Below, piece after piece: positions 36,079-45,780 of a stretch of DNA of 64,000 bases. Location of the stretch: the NCBI RefSeq assembly GCF_030816235.1, contig NZ_JAUSXT010000001.1, positions 1,240,001-1,304,000 on the forward strand, written 5' to 3'. Position 1 is the first letter of the stretch; each line of letters begins with the position of its first letter. Under the pieces are notes generated by a model that saw only the letters and a list, made by a program, of their open reading frames with translations, made no database searches and was not told the DNA's origin. A program made the position numbers and the translations under genes. The stretch comes from Microbacterium sp. W4I4 (GTDB lineage: Bacteria; Actinomycetota; Actinomycetes; Actinomycetales; Microbacteriaceae).

Positions 36079-36516
36079 TCACTCCCGGCCGAAGTCCTCG
36101 AAGATCAGTGTCGTGCGGGTGGAGCGGATCGACGGGATCGCCTGGATGTCCTCCAGCACGATGCGACGCAGGTCGCGGGCGTCGCTGGCGCGTACCAGCA
36201 GGATGACGTCGAAGTCCCCGCCGACCAGGGCCATGTGCTCCACCTCGGGGATGGCTCGGAGCCGCGCCTGCACGTCCTGCCAGGTGGCCTGCTCGATCGC
36301 GAGCATCACGTAGGCGGAGGCGTGGTGGCCGAGCTGCACGGGGTCGGTGCGCACCGTGTAGCCGGTGATGACACCGGCATCCGTGAGTCGCTTGATGCGG
36401 GCGTGCGCGCCCGCGCGGGAGATGTGCACGGTGTCCGCGATCGCGGTCATCGAAGTGCGGGCGTCTCGGCGCAGTTCGTCGAGGATCGCCTGATCCGTGG
36501 CATCCAGATCGGTCAT
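36079..36516 (-). CDS. Lrp/AsnC-family transcriptional regulator
   Basis: A 145-residue Lrp-type regulator: N-terminal helix-turn-helix (LDATDQAILDELRRDARTS, ISRAGAHARIKRLTDAGVI) and a C-terminal RAM ligand-binding domain (AYVMLAIEQATWQDVQARL, MALVGGDFDVILLV). AAGGAG lies five bases before ATG 36516. It is divergent from the 2-oxo-acid dehydrogenase operon across 150 bases containing an inverted repeat, so it is probably the local regulator (BkdR-like), sensing an amino acid or oxo-acid. Confidence 0.9.
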   Translation of the reverse strand: MTDLDATDQAILDELRRDARTSMTAIADTVHISRAGAHARIKRLTDAGVITGYTVRTDPVQLGHHASAYVMLAIEQATWQDVQARLRAIPEVEHMALVGGDFDVILLVRASDARDLRRIVLEDIQAIPSIRSTRTTLIFEDFGRE

Positions 36517-36531
36517 GTGAACTCCTTCGTT

Positions 36532-36551
36532 CTGTCACCGGATTCTGACAG
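36532..36551. promoter_or_regulatory. Inverted repeat between the Lrp gene and the dehydrogenase operon
   Basis: CTGTCA (36532-36537) and TGACAG (36546-36551) are perfect arms around eight bases, 16 bases from the Lrp start. A further ACAGTTCGC occurs at 36549 and 36589. Candidate Lrp sites. Confidence 0.4.
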
Positions 36552-36666
36552 TTCGCAACCTCCGGAGCAAGAACGGTGACGATCATCCACAGTTCGCGGC
36601 TTTCGATTGGACGATTGCTGATCCGGAGGCATGCTGGGAGCACCAGTTCGGCAAGGAGGGCGAACC

Positions 36667-37785
36667 ATGCGGCACGACGACCTGCTCCCCCGCGACATCC
36701 CGGTGTCGCTCATCGCTGCCGACGGCACCGCCGTCGCCGACGAGCGCTACTCGATGCCGGATGCCGAGACGCTGCTGCGCGCGTACCAGGGCCTCGTCGA
36801 GGGCCGCCGCATCAACGATCAGGCCTACGCGCTGGTGCGGCAGGGCCGCATGGCGGTCTACCCGTCCTCGCACGGGCAGGAGGCCTGCCAGATCGGCGCG
36901 TCTCTCGTACTCGGCGAGCGCGACTGGCTCTTCCCCACCTACCGCGATTCCGTCGCGGTCATCGCGCGCGGCGTCGCGCCGGCGGATGCCATGGTGCTGC
37001 TGAAGGGTGACTGGCACTCCGGCTACGACCCGGCCGAACATCGTGTCGCCCCGCAGGCCACCCCCCTCGCGACCCAACTGCTGCACGCGGTCGGCTTCGC
37101 CTACGCAGTCAAGCGCCGCGGCGAGGACACCGTCGTGCTCGCCCTCTGCGGTGACGGTGCGACCAGCGAGGGCGACTTCCACGAGGCGATGAACTTCGCC
37201 GCCGTGTTCCACGTGCCCGTCGTCATCTTCGTGCAGAACAACGAGTTCGCGATCTCCGTGCCGCTGTCCAGGCAGACCGCCGCCCCGTCGTTGGCGCACA
37301 AGGCGATCGGCTACGGGATGCCGGGGCAGCGCGTCGACGGCAACGATGTGGCCGCCGTGCTTGCCGTGCTCGGCGAGGCGGTGGAGCGCGCCCGCTCCGG
37401 CGGCGGACCGTCGCTGGTCGAGGCGCACACCTACCGGATGCAGGCGCACACCAATGCCGACGACGACACCCGCTACCGGGAGCGCGAAGAGGTGAAGGCG
37501 TGGGTCGCCCGAGACCCGCTCAGCCGCATGCAGACGTACTTGACCGCCCAGGGTCTGCTCGACGATGCCGCCGAGGAGCGGCTGGCCGCGGGCGCCGAGG
37601 ACATCGCCGCAGCGCTGCGCGACGCGCTGAACGCGGATGCCGAACTCGACCCCGAGGACCTGTTCCGCTTCGTCACCGCCGAGCGCTCCACACAGCTCGA
37701 GGAGCAGTGGCAGCTGCTGCGCGCCGAGATCGAGCGCGCATCCCTCGGCAGTACGGATCTGGCAGACGCAGGAGGTCACCGATGA
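36667..37785 (+). CDS. Branched-chain 2-oxo-acid dehydrogenase E1 component, alpha subunit
   Basis: The TPP-binding subunit of a 2-oxo-acid dehydrogenase, 372 residues. It shows the TPP motif LCGDGATSEGDFHEAMNFAA, the Arg/His region VYPSSHGQEACQIG and the phosphorylation-loop area THRMQAHTNADD-like (TYRMQAHTNADDDTRY). The sequence is closest to branched-chain or acetoin/pyruvate types of actinobacteria; the Lrp neighbour and lack of an E3 gene here favour branched-chain 2-oxo acids. AGGAGGG precedes ATG 36667. It overlaps the beta-subunit gene by ATGA. Confidence 0.85.
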   Translation: MRHDDLLPRDIPVSLIAADGTAVADERYSMPDAETLLRAYQGLVEGRRINDQAYALVRQGRMAVYPSSHGQEACQIGASLVLGERDWLFPTYRDSVAVIARGVAPADAMVLLKGDWHSGYDPAEHRVAPQATPLATQLLHAVGFAYAVKRRGEDTVVLALCGDGATSEGDFHEAMNFAAVFHVPVVIFVQNNEFAISVPLSRQTAAPSLAHKAIGYGMPGQRVDGNDVAAVLAVLGEAVERARSGGGPSLVEAHTYRMQAHTNADDDTRYREREEVKAWVARDPLSRMQTYLTAQGLLDDAAEERLAAGAEDIAAALRDALNADAELDPEDLFRFVTAERSTQLEEQWQLLRAEIERASLGSTDLADAGGHR

Positions 37786-38828
37786 CGATCGCACACGACG
37801 ACACCCGGCTCGACACCGCCCGCCCCGTGGTCGGGACGATGACCATGGCCACCGCGCTCAACCGCGCGCTCGCCGACGCCATCACGGAGGACCCCGAGGT
37901 GGTCGTCTTCGGGGAGGACGTCGGCGCCCTCGGCGGAGTGTTCCGCATCACCGATGGCCTGGCCGAACGGTTCGGCGAAGACCGCTGTTTCGACACGCCG
38001 CTGGCCGAGTCGGGCATCGTCGGCACCGCGGTCGGTATGGCGATGAACGGCATGCGCCCGGTGGTCGAGATGCAGTTCGACGCGTTCGCACTGCCGGCGT
38101 TCGAGCAGGTCGTCAGTCACGTCGCCAAGCTCGGCAACCGCACCCGCGGGGCCGTGCGGATGCCGATGGTCATCCGCATCCCGTTCGGCGGCGGCATCGG
38201 CGGCGTGGAGCACCACTGCGACTCCTCCGAGGCGTACTACGCGCACACTCCCGGGCTGACGGTCGTCTCGCCGTCGACCCCGCAGGACGCGTACTCGATG
38301 CTGCGGGCGGCGATCGCCTCGCCCGACCCCGTGGTGTTCCTGGAGCCCAAGAAGCTGTACTGGTCCAAGGGCGAGGTCGACACGTCGATCACCGTCGATC
38401 TCGGCACGGCGCGCGTCGCGCGAGAGGGCACGGACGTCACGGTGCTCACGTACGCGGCCATGGTTCCCGTCGCCCTTGAGGCTGCCGAGATCGCCGCATC
38501 CGAGGGACGCAGCGTGCAGGTCATCGACATCCGCAGTCTGTCGCCCTTCGACGACGCGACAGTCACCGCGGCAGTGAAGTCCACGGGCCGCGCGGTGGTC
38601 GTCGCCGAGGCGCCGGGATACGTCAGCGTCGCGAGCGAGATCCAGGCCCGCGTGTTCGAGCGCTGCTTCGAGTACCTCGAGGCGCCCGTGCGCCGGGTGA
38701 CCGGCTTCGACACGCCCTTCGCTCCGCCGAAGCTCGAGCACTGGTATCTGCCGGATGCCGATCGCATCCTGGATGCCATCGATTCGCTGCACTGGGATGA
38801 CAGCGACGCCGAGGGGGCTCCGCGATGA
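37782..38828 (+). CDS. Branched-chain 2-oxo-acid dehydrogenase E1 component, beta subunit
   Basis: A 348-residue transketolase-like subunit that completes E1. Conserved parts are VVVFGEDVGALGGVFRITDG, DTPLAESGIVGTAVGMAMNG, MRPVVEMQFDAFALPAFEQV, RIPFGGGIGGVEHHCDSSEA and the C-terminal FDTPFAPPKLEHWYLPD. ATG 37782 has GGAGG upstream and overlaps the alpha gene; the larger open frame upstream is a shadow of that gene. The stop overlaps E2 by ATGA. Confidence 0.88.
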   Translation: MTIAHDDTRLDTARPVVGTMTMATALNRALADAITEDPEVVVFGEDVGALGGVFRITDGLAERFGEDRCFDTPLAESGIVGTAVGMAMNGMRPVVEMQFDAFALPAFEQVVSHVAKLGNRTRGAVRMPMVIRIPFGGGIGGVEHHCDSSEAYYAHTPGLTVVSPSTPQDAYSMLRAAIASPDPVVFLEPKKLYWSKGEVDTSITVDLGTARVAREGTDVTVLTYAAMVPVALEAAEIAASEGRSVQVIDIRSLSPFDDATVTAAVKSTGRAVVVAEAPGYVSVASEIQARVFERCFEYLEAPVRRVTGFDTPFAPPKLEHWYLPDADRILDAIDSLHWDDSDAEGAPR

Positions 38829-40333
38829 GCACCGTGACCGCCCGGGTGTTCCGCCTGCCCGACCTCGGCGAGGGACTCACCGAGGCGGGCCTGGTGCAAT
38901 GGCTCGTGAAGGTGGGCGACACGATCACGACCGATCAGGCCATCGCCGAGGTCGAGACCGCCAAGAGCATTGTCGAGCTGCCGTCCCCGTTCGCGGGCGT
39001 CATCACGGCACTGCACGGCGAGCCCGGCGACACGATCGACGTCGGCTCCCCGGTGCTCGAGGTCGACGGGGTCGCGTCCGATGCCCCGGGCACGGCGACT
39101 CCGGATGCCAGTGGTGCGGATGACACCGGTGCGGATGCCACCGAGCAGGACGCGTACCGCGCCGAGGAGCGCGCGGGTTCCGGCTCCGGCAACGTCCTGA
39201 TCGGCTACGGCACCACCGAGCGCGCCACCTCCGGTCGCCGCCGTCCCCGCGCCACCCCCTCGCCCTCGCCCACGCCCTCCCCCACCCCCTCTTCGTCGAG
39301 AGCACGGGACCTCGCCGAGAGCACGGCTTCTTCGCGCGCAGAGCCCGTGCACGCGTCGACATCCCGTGCTGTCGACGGGGGTGAGGCGCGCCCTGCACCG
39401 GTCGCGGTGCGTTCGCCGCTGGTGCGCAGGCTCGCGCGCGATCTGGGTGTCGACGTGCAGACCATCACGGGGACGGGCGCCGACGGCGCGATCACCCGAG
39501 GCGATGTTCTGCGCGCGGCGGTGGACACCGCGGTGGACGGCGTCGGCGCAGCCGCGGCATCGGCATCGGCATCGGCATCGGCATCGGCATCGGCATCGGC
39601 ATCCGCCCCGGCATCCGGCGAGTCGCTCGACGGGCTCGCCGTGCTCTCACGCGAACGGATGAGTCCGCTGCGCAAGGCCGTCAGCGCGAAGCTGTCGCGC
39701 AGTCGCACCGAGATCCCCGAGGCGACCGTCTGGGTCGACGTCGACGCGACCGAGCTGTGGAACCTGCGCGCGCAGATGGCTCCCGAAGGCGGCAAGGCGC
39801 CCTCGCTGACAGCGCTGCTGGCCCGGTTCACGCTGATCGCTCTGGCCGAGTTCCCGCTGCTGGCATCCCGATTCAATGACGACGCCTCCGAGATCCTGAG
39901 TTTCGACGGGGTCAACCTCGGTATCGCCGCCGACACCGATCGCGGACTGATGGTCCCGGTCATCCCCCGCGCACACGATCTCGACGTGCAGCAGCTGGAT
40001 GCCGCGCTGCGCGAGCTCGCGGCGACCGCACGGGAAGGCCGGATGCCACCGGAACGACTGCGCGGATCGACCTTCACCCTGAACAACTACGGCGGCCTCG
40101 GTGTCGACGGCTCGGCGCCCATCATCAACCATCCCGACGTGGCCATGCTCGGCATCGGCCGCATCCTGGAGCGGCCGTGGGTGGTCGACGGCGAGATCGT
40201 CGTGCGGCGCATCGCACAGCTGTCGCTGGTGTTCGATCACCGGATGTGCGACGGCGGCTACGCCGCAGGCTTTCTCCGCCGCGTGATGGAGCTCATCGAG
40301 CATCCGCTCCGCGCCTACGGGCGGGTCCGATGA
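38825..40333 (+). CDS. Dihydrolipoamide acyltransferase E2 of the 2-oxo-acid dehydrogenase
   Basis: A 502-residue E2: an N-terminal lipoyl domain with the lipoylated Lys near residue 47 (VETAKSIVEL), a long low-complexity linker (SPSPTPSPTPSSS), the E3/E1-binding domain (SPLVRRLARDLGVD, TGADGAITRGDVLRA), a second linker of Ala-Ser repeats, and the acyltransferase core ending in DHRMCDGGYAAGFL with the catalytic His near 472. The Ala-Ser run comes from eight copies of GGCATC at 39556-39603, a likely length-variable tract. E3 (lipoamide dehydrogenase) is not in the window. Confidence 0.9.
   Translation: MSTVTARVFRLPDLGEGLTEAGLVQWLVKVGDTITTDQAIAEVETAKSIVELPSPFAGVITALHGEPGDTIDVGSPVLEVDGVASDAPGTATPDASGADDTGADATEQDAYRAEERAGSGSGNVLIGYGTTERATSGRRRPRATPSPSPTPSPTPSSSRARDLAESTASSRAEPVHASTSRAVDGGEARPAPVAVRSPLVRRLARDLGVDVQTITGTGADGAITRGDVLRAAVDTAVDGVGAAAASASASASASASASASAPASGESLDGLAVLSRERMSPLRKAVSAKLSRSRTEIPEATVWVDVDATELWNLRAQMAPEGGKAPSLTALLARFTLIALAEFPLLASRFNDDASEILSFDGVNLGIAADTDRGLMVPVIPRAHDLDVQQLDAALRELAATAREGRMPPERLRGSTFTLNNYGGLGVDGSAPIINHPDVAMLGIGRILERPWVVDGEIVVRRIAQLSLVFDHRMCDGGYAAGFLRRVMELIEHPLRAYGRVR
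39556..39603 (+). repeat. Hexanucleotide tandem repeat (GGCATC) x 8
   Basis: Eight perfect units of GGCATC lie in frame in the E2 linker and encode alternating Ala and Ser. Changes in copy number would alter linker length by two residues per unit without shifting the frame. Confidence 0.9.
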
Positions 40334-40340
40334 CGCCCAA

Positions 40341-40409
40341 GCCCGTCTATTTGTGCCGTACGCCCGGCGCAGGGCTCGCAACGCGTGCATTGGACACAAA
40401 TAGACGGGC
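40341..40409. repeat. REP-like palindrome, CCCGTCTAT family
   Basis: GCCCGTCTATTTGTG (40341-40355) and CACAAATAGACGGGC (40395-40409) are perfect 15-bp arms around 39 bases. The element starts eight bases after the E2 stop. It shares CAAGCCCGTCTAT with the element at 61113. It may serve as a terminator, but it lacks a T-run and the next gene follows in the same direction after 21 bases. Confidence 0.7.
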
Positions 40410-40430
40410 GTGGCGAGGGGACGTGAGGGC

Positions 40431-41618
<1,188 letters not shown>

Positions 41619-41624
41619 GCGCCC

Positions 41625-41727
41625 CCGCCCAGGTCGCACTCGTTGCCGCCATCGGCGCGCCCCACCCCGCCCAGGTCGCACTCGTTGCCGCCATTTCGGC
41701 GCCGAAGCGGCATCGATTGCGACCTGG
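41625..41727. repeat. Intergenic 28-bp direct repeat plus inverted copy
   Basis: CCGCCCAGGTCGCACTCGTT plus eight further bases is repeated exactly at 41625-41652 and 41667-41694. A 21-base inverted copy (41707-41727; 19 of 21 match) pairs with the second repeat around the palindrome TTCGGCGCCGAA. It fills most of the 127-base gap between the thiolase and the enoyl-CoA hydratase genes. Confidence 0.75.
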
Positions 41728-41745
41728 AGCTCAGGGGGCACTCTC

Positions 41746-42477
41746 ATGAGCGCACTGCTCCTCGAACGCCGCGACGACCGCGTCGTCGCCACGCTGAACC
41801 GCCCCTCCGTGCGCAACGCGATCGACCAGGGCATGGTCGACGAGCTGCACGCGCTCTGCGAGGAGCTGGAGCGCGAGCCCCGGGTGCTGATCCTCATCGG
41901 CGCCGACGGGATCTTCGCCTCGGGCGCCGATATCAGCCAGCTGCGCGAGCGCAACGCCGACGATGCACGCAAAGGCATCAACTCGACGATCTTCCGCCGC
42001 ATCCGCTCCCTGCCGATGCCGGTGATCGCCGCGGTCGACGGCTACGCGCTGGGAGGTGGGGCCGAGCTCGCCTACGCGGCGGACATCCGCATCGGCACGC
42101 CCCGCGTGCGCTTCGGCAACCCCGAGACCGGACTCGGCATCATCGCCGCGGCAGGCGCCACCTGGCGACTGCCGGAGATCGTCGGGCACGCGCGCGCCAG
42201 CGAGCTGCTGCTCACCGGCCGCATCATCGACGGGGAAGAGGCCCTGGCGTGGGGGCTGGTGTCCTCCCTGCACGAACCCGACGCCCTCCTGGACGCCGCA
42301 CATGCGCTGGCCGACCGGATCGGTGCGAACGGCTCCCGGGCGACGCAGCTCACCAAGCTCGCCCTGCTGGCGGGTCCTGACCAGCACCCCGCGATCGAGC
42401 TCGAGGTGCAGGCCGAGCTGTTCGACAGCGACGAGAAGCACCGCCGTATGACGGCCTTTCTGGAGAGACGACGATGA
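41746..42477 (+). CDS. paaF: Enoyl-CoA hydratase (PaaF-like)
   Basis: A 243-residue crotonase. The oxyanion-hole strand reads FASGADISQL and both acidic residues of hydratases are present: Glu in GGGAELAYAAD and Glu in FGNPETGLGI. In phenylacetate breakdown PaaF hydrates 2,3-dehydroadipyl-CoA. That assignment comes from position between thiolase and PaaH-like genes. The ATG is preceded by the repeat region with no strong ribosome site (AGGGGGCACTCTC). The stop overlaps the next ATG by four bases. Confidence 0.8.
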   Translation: MSALLLERRDDRVVATLNRPSVRNAIDQGMVDELHALCEELEREPRVLILIGADGIFASGADISQLRERNADDARKGINSTIFRRIRSLPMPVIAAVDGYALGGGAELAYAADIRIGTPRVRFGNPETGLGIIAAAGATWRLPEIVGHARASELLLTGRIIDGEEALAWGLVSSLHEPDALLDAAHALADRIGANGSRATQLTKLALLAGPDQHPAIELEVQAELFDSDEKHRRMTAFLERRR

Positions 42478-43328
42478 CACTTCCACAGATCGTCGGCGTG
42501 CTCGGCGGCGGCCGCATGGGCGCAGGCATCGCGCACGCCTTCCTGCTCGCCGGCGCGCAGGTTCACCTCGTCGAGCGCGATGAACCGTCGGCGGATGCGG
42601 CTCGCGAGCGGGTGCTCGCCAGCGTCGCGACGTCGGTCAAGCGTGGAGATCTCGCCGACGCCACGGCGGTCACCGCATCGCTCGCGGTCGGCACCGACAT
42701 CACCGCGTTCGCCGGTGCGGGTCTGGTCATCGAAGCCGTGCCCGAAGACCGGGACCTCAAGCTCGACGCCCTGACGCGCATCGAGGCCGTCCTCCCGGAG
42801 GACGCGGTGCTGGCATCCAACACCTCCTCGATCTCGATCGACGTGCTCGCGGCATCCCTCACCCGCCCCGAACGCTTCCTGGGCCTGCACTTCTTCAACC
42901 CGGTGCCGGCATCGAAGCTCGTGGAGCTCGTCGTGGGCTCCCGTACCGACGACACGGTGGTCGCCGACGCCCGCGGTTGGGTCGCCGCCCTCGGCAAGAC
43001 GCCGGTGGTCGTGCGTGACTCCCCCGGATTCGCGTCGAGCCGACTGGGCGTGATGCTCGGCCTGGAGGCGATCCGAATGCTGGAGGAGGGCGTCGCCGAC
43101 GCCGCGGACATCGATGCCGCCATGGAGCTCGGCTACCGGCATCCGATGGGCCCGCTGCGCACAACCGACGTCGTCGGGCTGGATGTGCGCCTCGGCATCG
43201 CCGAGGAGCTGGCCCGCGAGCTCGGGCCGCGGTTCGAACCGCCCGAGCTCTTGCGGCGCCTGGTGGCGGAGGGAAAGCTGGGCCGCAAGAGCGGCGAGGG
43301 ATTCTACGTGTGGAACGAGGAACGATGA
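42474..43328 (+). CDS. paaH: 3-hydroxyacyl-CoA dehydrogenase (PaaH-like)
   Basis: A 284-residue NAD-dependent dehydrogenase: Rossmann motif GVLGGGRMGAGIAHAFLLAG at the N-terminus, then VIEAVPEDRDLKLD, the catalytic His in RFLGLHFFNPVPASKLVE and the helical dimer domain starting DSPGFASSRLGVMLG. It would oxidise 3-hydroxyadipyl-CoA in the paa pathway. ATGA overlap with the hydratase gene and a four-base overlap with paaZ show a tight operon. Confidence 0.88.
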   Translation: MTLPQIVGVLGGGRMGAGIAHAFLLAGAQVHLVERDEPSADAARERVLASVATSVKRGDLADATAVTASLAVGTDITAFAGAGLVIEAVPEDRDLKLDALTRIEAVLPEDAVLASNTSSISIDVLAASLTRPERFLGLHFFNPVPASKLVELVVGSRTDDTVVADARGWVAALGKTPVVVRDSPGFASSRLGVMLGLEAIRMLEEGVADAADIDAAMELGYRHPMGPLRTTDVVGLDVRLGIAEELARELGPRFEPPELLRRLVAEGKLGRKSGEGFYVWNEER

Positions 43329-45394
43329 CCGACTACCTGCCCAGTTATGTTCAAGGCGAGTGGCGGACTCCCGCCGCTGATGCGAAGGCGACCGATGTGC
43401 GCGATGCCTCCACGGGCGACGTGATCACCCGCGTCTCCACCGAGGGCCTCGACCTGGCGGGCGCTCTCGAGTACGCCCGCACGATCGGGCACGCTTCGCT
43501 CGCGACCCTCACCTTCCACCAGCGTGCCGTGCTGCTGAAGCAGTTCGCGCTGGCACTGACGGAGCGCAAGGACGAGCTCTACGCCGTCTCCGCGCGGGCC
43601 GGCGCGACGAAGGCCGACTCCTGGGTGGACATCGACGGCGGCATCGGCGTGCTGTTCGCGTACTCGGGCAAGGGCCGCCGCGAGCTGCCGAACAGCCGCG
43701 TGTACGTCGACGGCCCGGTCGAGCCGTTGTCGAAGGACGGCTCATTCCTCGGCCGCCACATCTACACGGCCCTGCCGGGCGTGGCCGTGCAGATCAACGC
43801 CTTCAACTTCCCGGTCTGGGGCTCGCTGGAGAAGTTCGCCCCGGCGTTCCTGGCCGGCATGCCCACGCTCGTCAAACCCGCCACCCCGACCGGGTATCTG
43901 GCCGAAGCGATGGTGCGCATCCTCGTCGAATCCGGGCTGCTGCCCGAGGGCTCCGTTCAGCTGGTCAGCGGCAGCGTCCCCGACCTGTTCGAGAACCTGC
44001 GCCTGGGCGACCTGGTCGGCTTCACCGGCAGCGCGTCCACCGCCGAGAGTCTGCGGCGGCATCCGTCCGTGCAGACCGGCGGGGTGCGCTTCACCGCCGA
44101 GACCGATTCGATCAACGCGTCGGTGCTGGGCACGGATGCCGTCGACGGCACTCCCGAGTTCGATGCGTACGTGCGCCAGCTGGTCGCGGAGATGACGTCG
44201 AAGGCCGGGCAGAAGTGCACGGCCATCCGTCGGGCGATCGTTCCGACCGGGTCGGCGGATGCCGTGATCGCGGCCGTGCAGGCGCGCATCGCCGACAAGA
44301 CGGTGCTGGGTGACCCGCGTGCAGAGGGCGTGACGATGGGGCCGCTGGCCTCGCTCGCGCAGCGCGACGAGGTGCTGCGGCAGGTGCGCGCGCTGCAGGA
44401 CGCCGGCGGACGGTTGGTCATCGGCACCACCGATGCCCCCGAGGTGCGCCTCGCCGACGGCACCACGGCATCCGCGCCAGATGGCGCCTTCGTCTCCCCC
44501 GTGCTGCTGCGCTTCGACGATGCGCAGGCGGATGCCGTGCACGGCGTCGAGGCCTTCGGCCCGGTGTCGTCGCTGCTGACCTACGACACGACCGACGAGG
44601 CAGCGGCGCTCGTCAACCGTGGCGGCGGGTCGCTGGTGACGAGCATCGCCACCCACGACCCGGCCCAGGCCGTGGAGCTCGCCACCCGCATCGCGCCGTT
44701 CAACGGCCGGATGCTGCTGCTCGACCGCGACGACGCCCGCTCATCCACGGGGCACGGCTCGCCGCTGCCGGGACTCGTCCACGGAGGGCCCGGCCGGGCA
44801 GGCGGCGGCGAGGAGCTCGGCGGCATCCGTGCCGTGCTGCACCACATGCAGCGCACGGCCGTGCAGGGCTCGCCCGAGATGCTCACCGCGCTGACCGGCG
44901 TCTGGCACGCCGGAGCCGCCGCACGGGCCGGCGACCGGCATCCGTTCCGCAAATCCCTGGCGGAACTGCGCATCGGCGACCAGATCGTGTCGGGCTCGCG
45001 CGAGGTGACACTGGAGGACATCGAGACCTTCGCGCACTTCACCGGCGACACCTTCTACGCCCACATGGACGAGGAATCCGCCGCGGCGAACCCGTTCTTC
45101 CCCGGTCGCGTCGCGCACGGCTATCTGCTCGTGTCATGGGCGGCGGGCCTGTTCGTCGACCCGGAGCCCGGCCCGGTGCTCGCCAACTACGGTCTGGAGA
45201 ACCTGCGCTTCATCACTCCGGTCTCGCCCGGCGACAGCATCCGGGTCGAGCTGACGGCCAAGCAGATCACGCCGCGCGAGACCGACGAGTACGGCGAGGT
45301 GCGCTGGGACGCCGTCATCCGCAACCAGAAGGATGAGCTCGTGGCCACCTACGACGTGCTCACGCTCGTGACCAAGGAGCCGATCGCCGCATGA
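43325..45394 (+). CDS. paaZ: Oxepin-CoA hydrolase / 3-oxo-5,6-dehydrosuberyl-CoA semialdehyde dehydrogenase
   Basis: PaaZ opens the oxepin ring and oxidises the resulting aldehyde. The 689 residues match the two-domain family: an aldehyde dehydrogenase (about 1-510; QINAFNFPVWGSLEKFAPAF, FTGSASTAESL, catalytic Cys in GQKCTAIRR near 298) and a MaoC-type hot-dog hydratase (about 540-689; FAHFTGDTFYAHMDEESAA, VAHGYLLVSWAAGLF). It is the most specific marker of phenylacetate catabolism in this half of the cluster. ATG 43325 overlaps the previous stop; GTG 43310 is upstream in frame but unlikely. Confidence 0.95.
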   Translation: MTDYLPSYVQGEWRTPAADAKATDVRDASTGDVITRVSTEGLDLAGALEYARTIGHASLATLTFHQRAVLLKQFALALTERKDELYAVSARAGATKADSWVDIDGGIGVLFAYSGKGRRELPNSRVYVDGPVEPLSKDGSFLGRHIYTALPGVAVQINAFNFPVWGSLEKFAPAFLAGMPTLVKPATPTGYLAEAMVRILVESGLLPEGSVQLVSGSVPDLFENLRLGDLVGFTGSASTAESLRRHPSVQTGGVRFTAETDSINASVLGTDAVDGTPEFDAYVRQLVAEMTSKAGQKCTAIRRAIVPTGSADAVIAAVQARIADKTVLGDPRAEGVTMGPLASLAQRDEVLRQVRALQDAGGRLVIGTTDAPEVRLADGTTASAPDGAFVSPVLLRFDDAQADAVHGVEAFGPVSSLLTYDTTDEAAALVNRGGGSLVTSIATHDPAQAVELATRIAPFNGRMLLLDRDDARSSTGHGSPLPGLVHGGPGRAGGGEELGGIRAVLHHMQRTAVQGSPEMLTALTGVWHAGAAARAGDRHPFRKSLAELRIGDQIVSGSREVTLEDIETFAHFTGDTFYAHMDEESAAANPFFPGRVAHGYLLVSWAAGLFVDPEPGPVLANYGLENLRFITPVSPGDSIRVELTAKQITPRETDEYGEVRWDAVIRNQKDELVATYDVLTLVTKEPIAA

Positions 45395-45780
45395 GGGAGA
45401 TGATGCGACGCGATCAGGCCTCGGCGATGCTCGGGATGGTGGTCGAGCTCGACGAGCCAGGGCGCGCCGTCGTGTCGATGACCGTGCGCGACGACATGCT
45501 GAACGGCTTCGCGATCACGCACGGCGGGCTGGTGTTCGCGCTGGCCGACACGGCGTTCGCGATCGCCTGCAACGAGGACGAACGGGTCACCGTCGCCGGC
45601 GGCGCCGACATCACGTTCCTGAAATCGACCACGACCGGTCAGGTGCTCACCGCGACGGCCGTGCGTCGCGTCGTCAGCGGCCGCAGCGGGCTCTACGACA
45701 TCACGGTGACCGACGAGACCGGCGATGCCGTCGCCGAGGTGCGCGGGCGCTCGATCAGCACGAACCGGATGCCGGGCTGA
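45391..45780 (+). CDS. paaI: Hydroxyphenylacetyl-CoA thioesterase
   Basis: A 129-residue hot-dog thioesterase. The PaaI pattern GFAITHGGLVFALADTAFAI with the catalytic Asp is clear, and the length is typical. PaaI releases CoA from stalled ring-hydroxylated intermediates. It starts inside the paaZ stop (ATGA) and ends this half of the cluster; no clear terminator follows in the next 250 bases. Confidence 0.88.
   Translation: MREMMRRDQASAMLGMVVELDEPGRAVVSMTVRDDMLNGFAITHGGLVFALADTAFAIACNEDERVTVAGGADITFLKSTTTGQVLTATAVRRVVSGRSGLYDITVTDETGDAVAEVRGRSISTNRMPG

Noticed and set aside
36631-36666. Earlier start for the E1 alpha gene (MLGAPVRQGG)
   Set aside because: The AGGAGGG ribosome site fits ATG 36667, and the extension has no similarity to the family.
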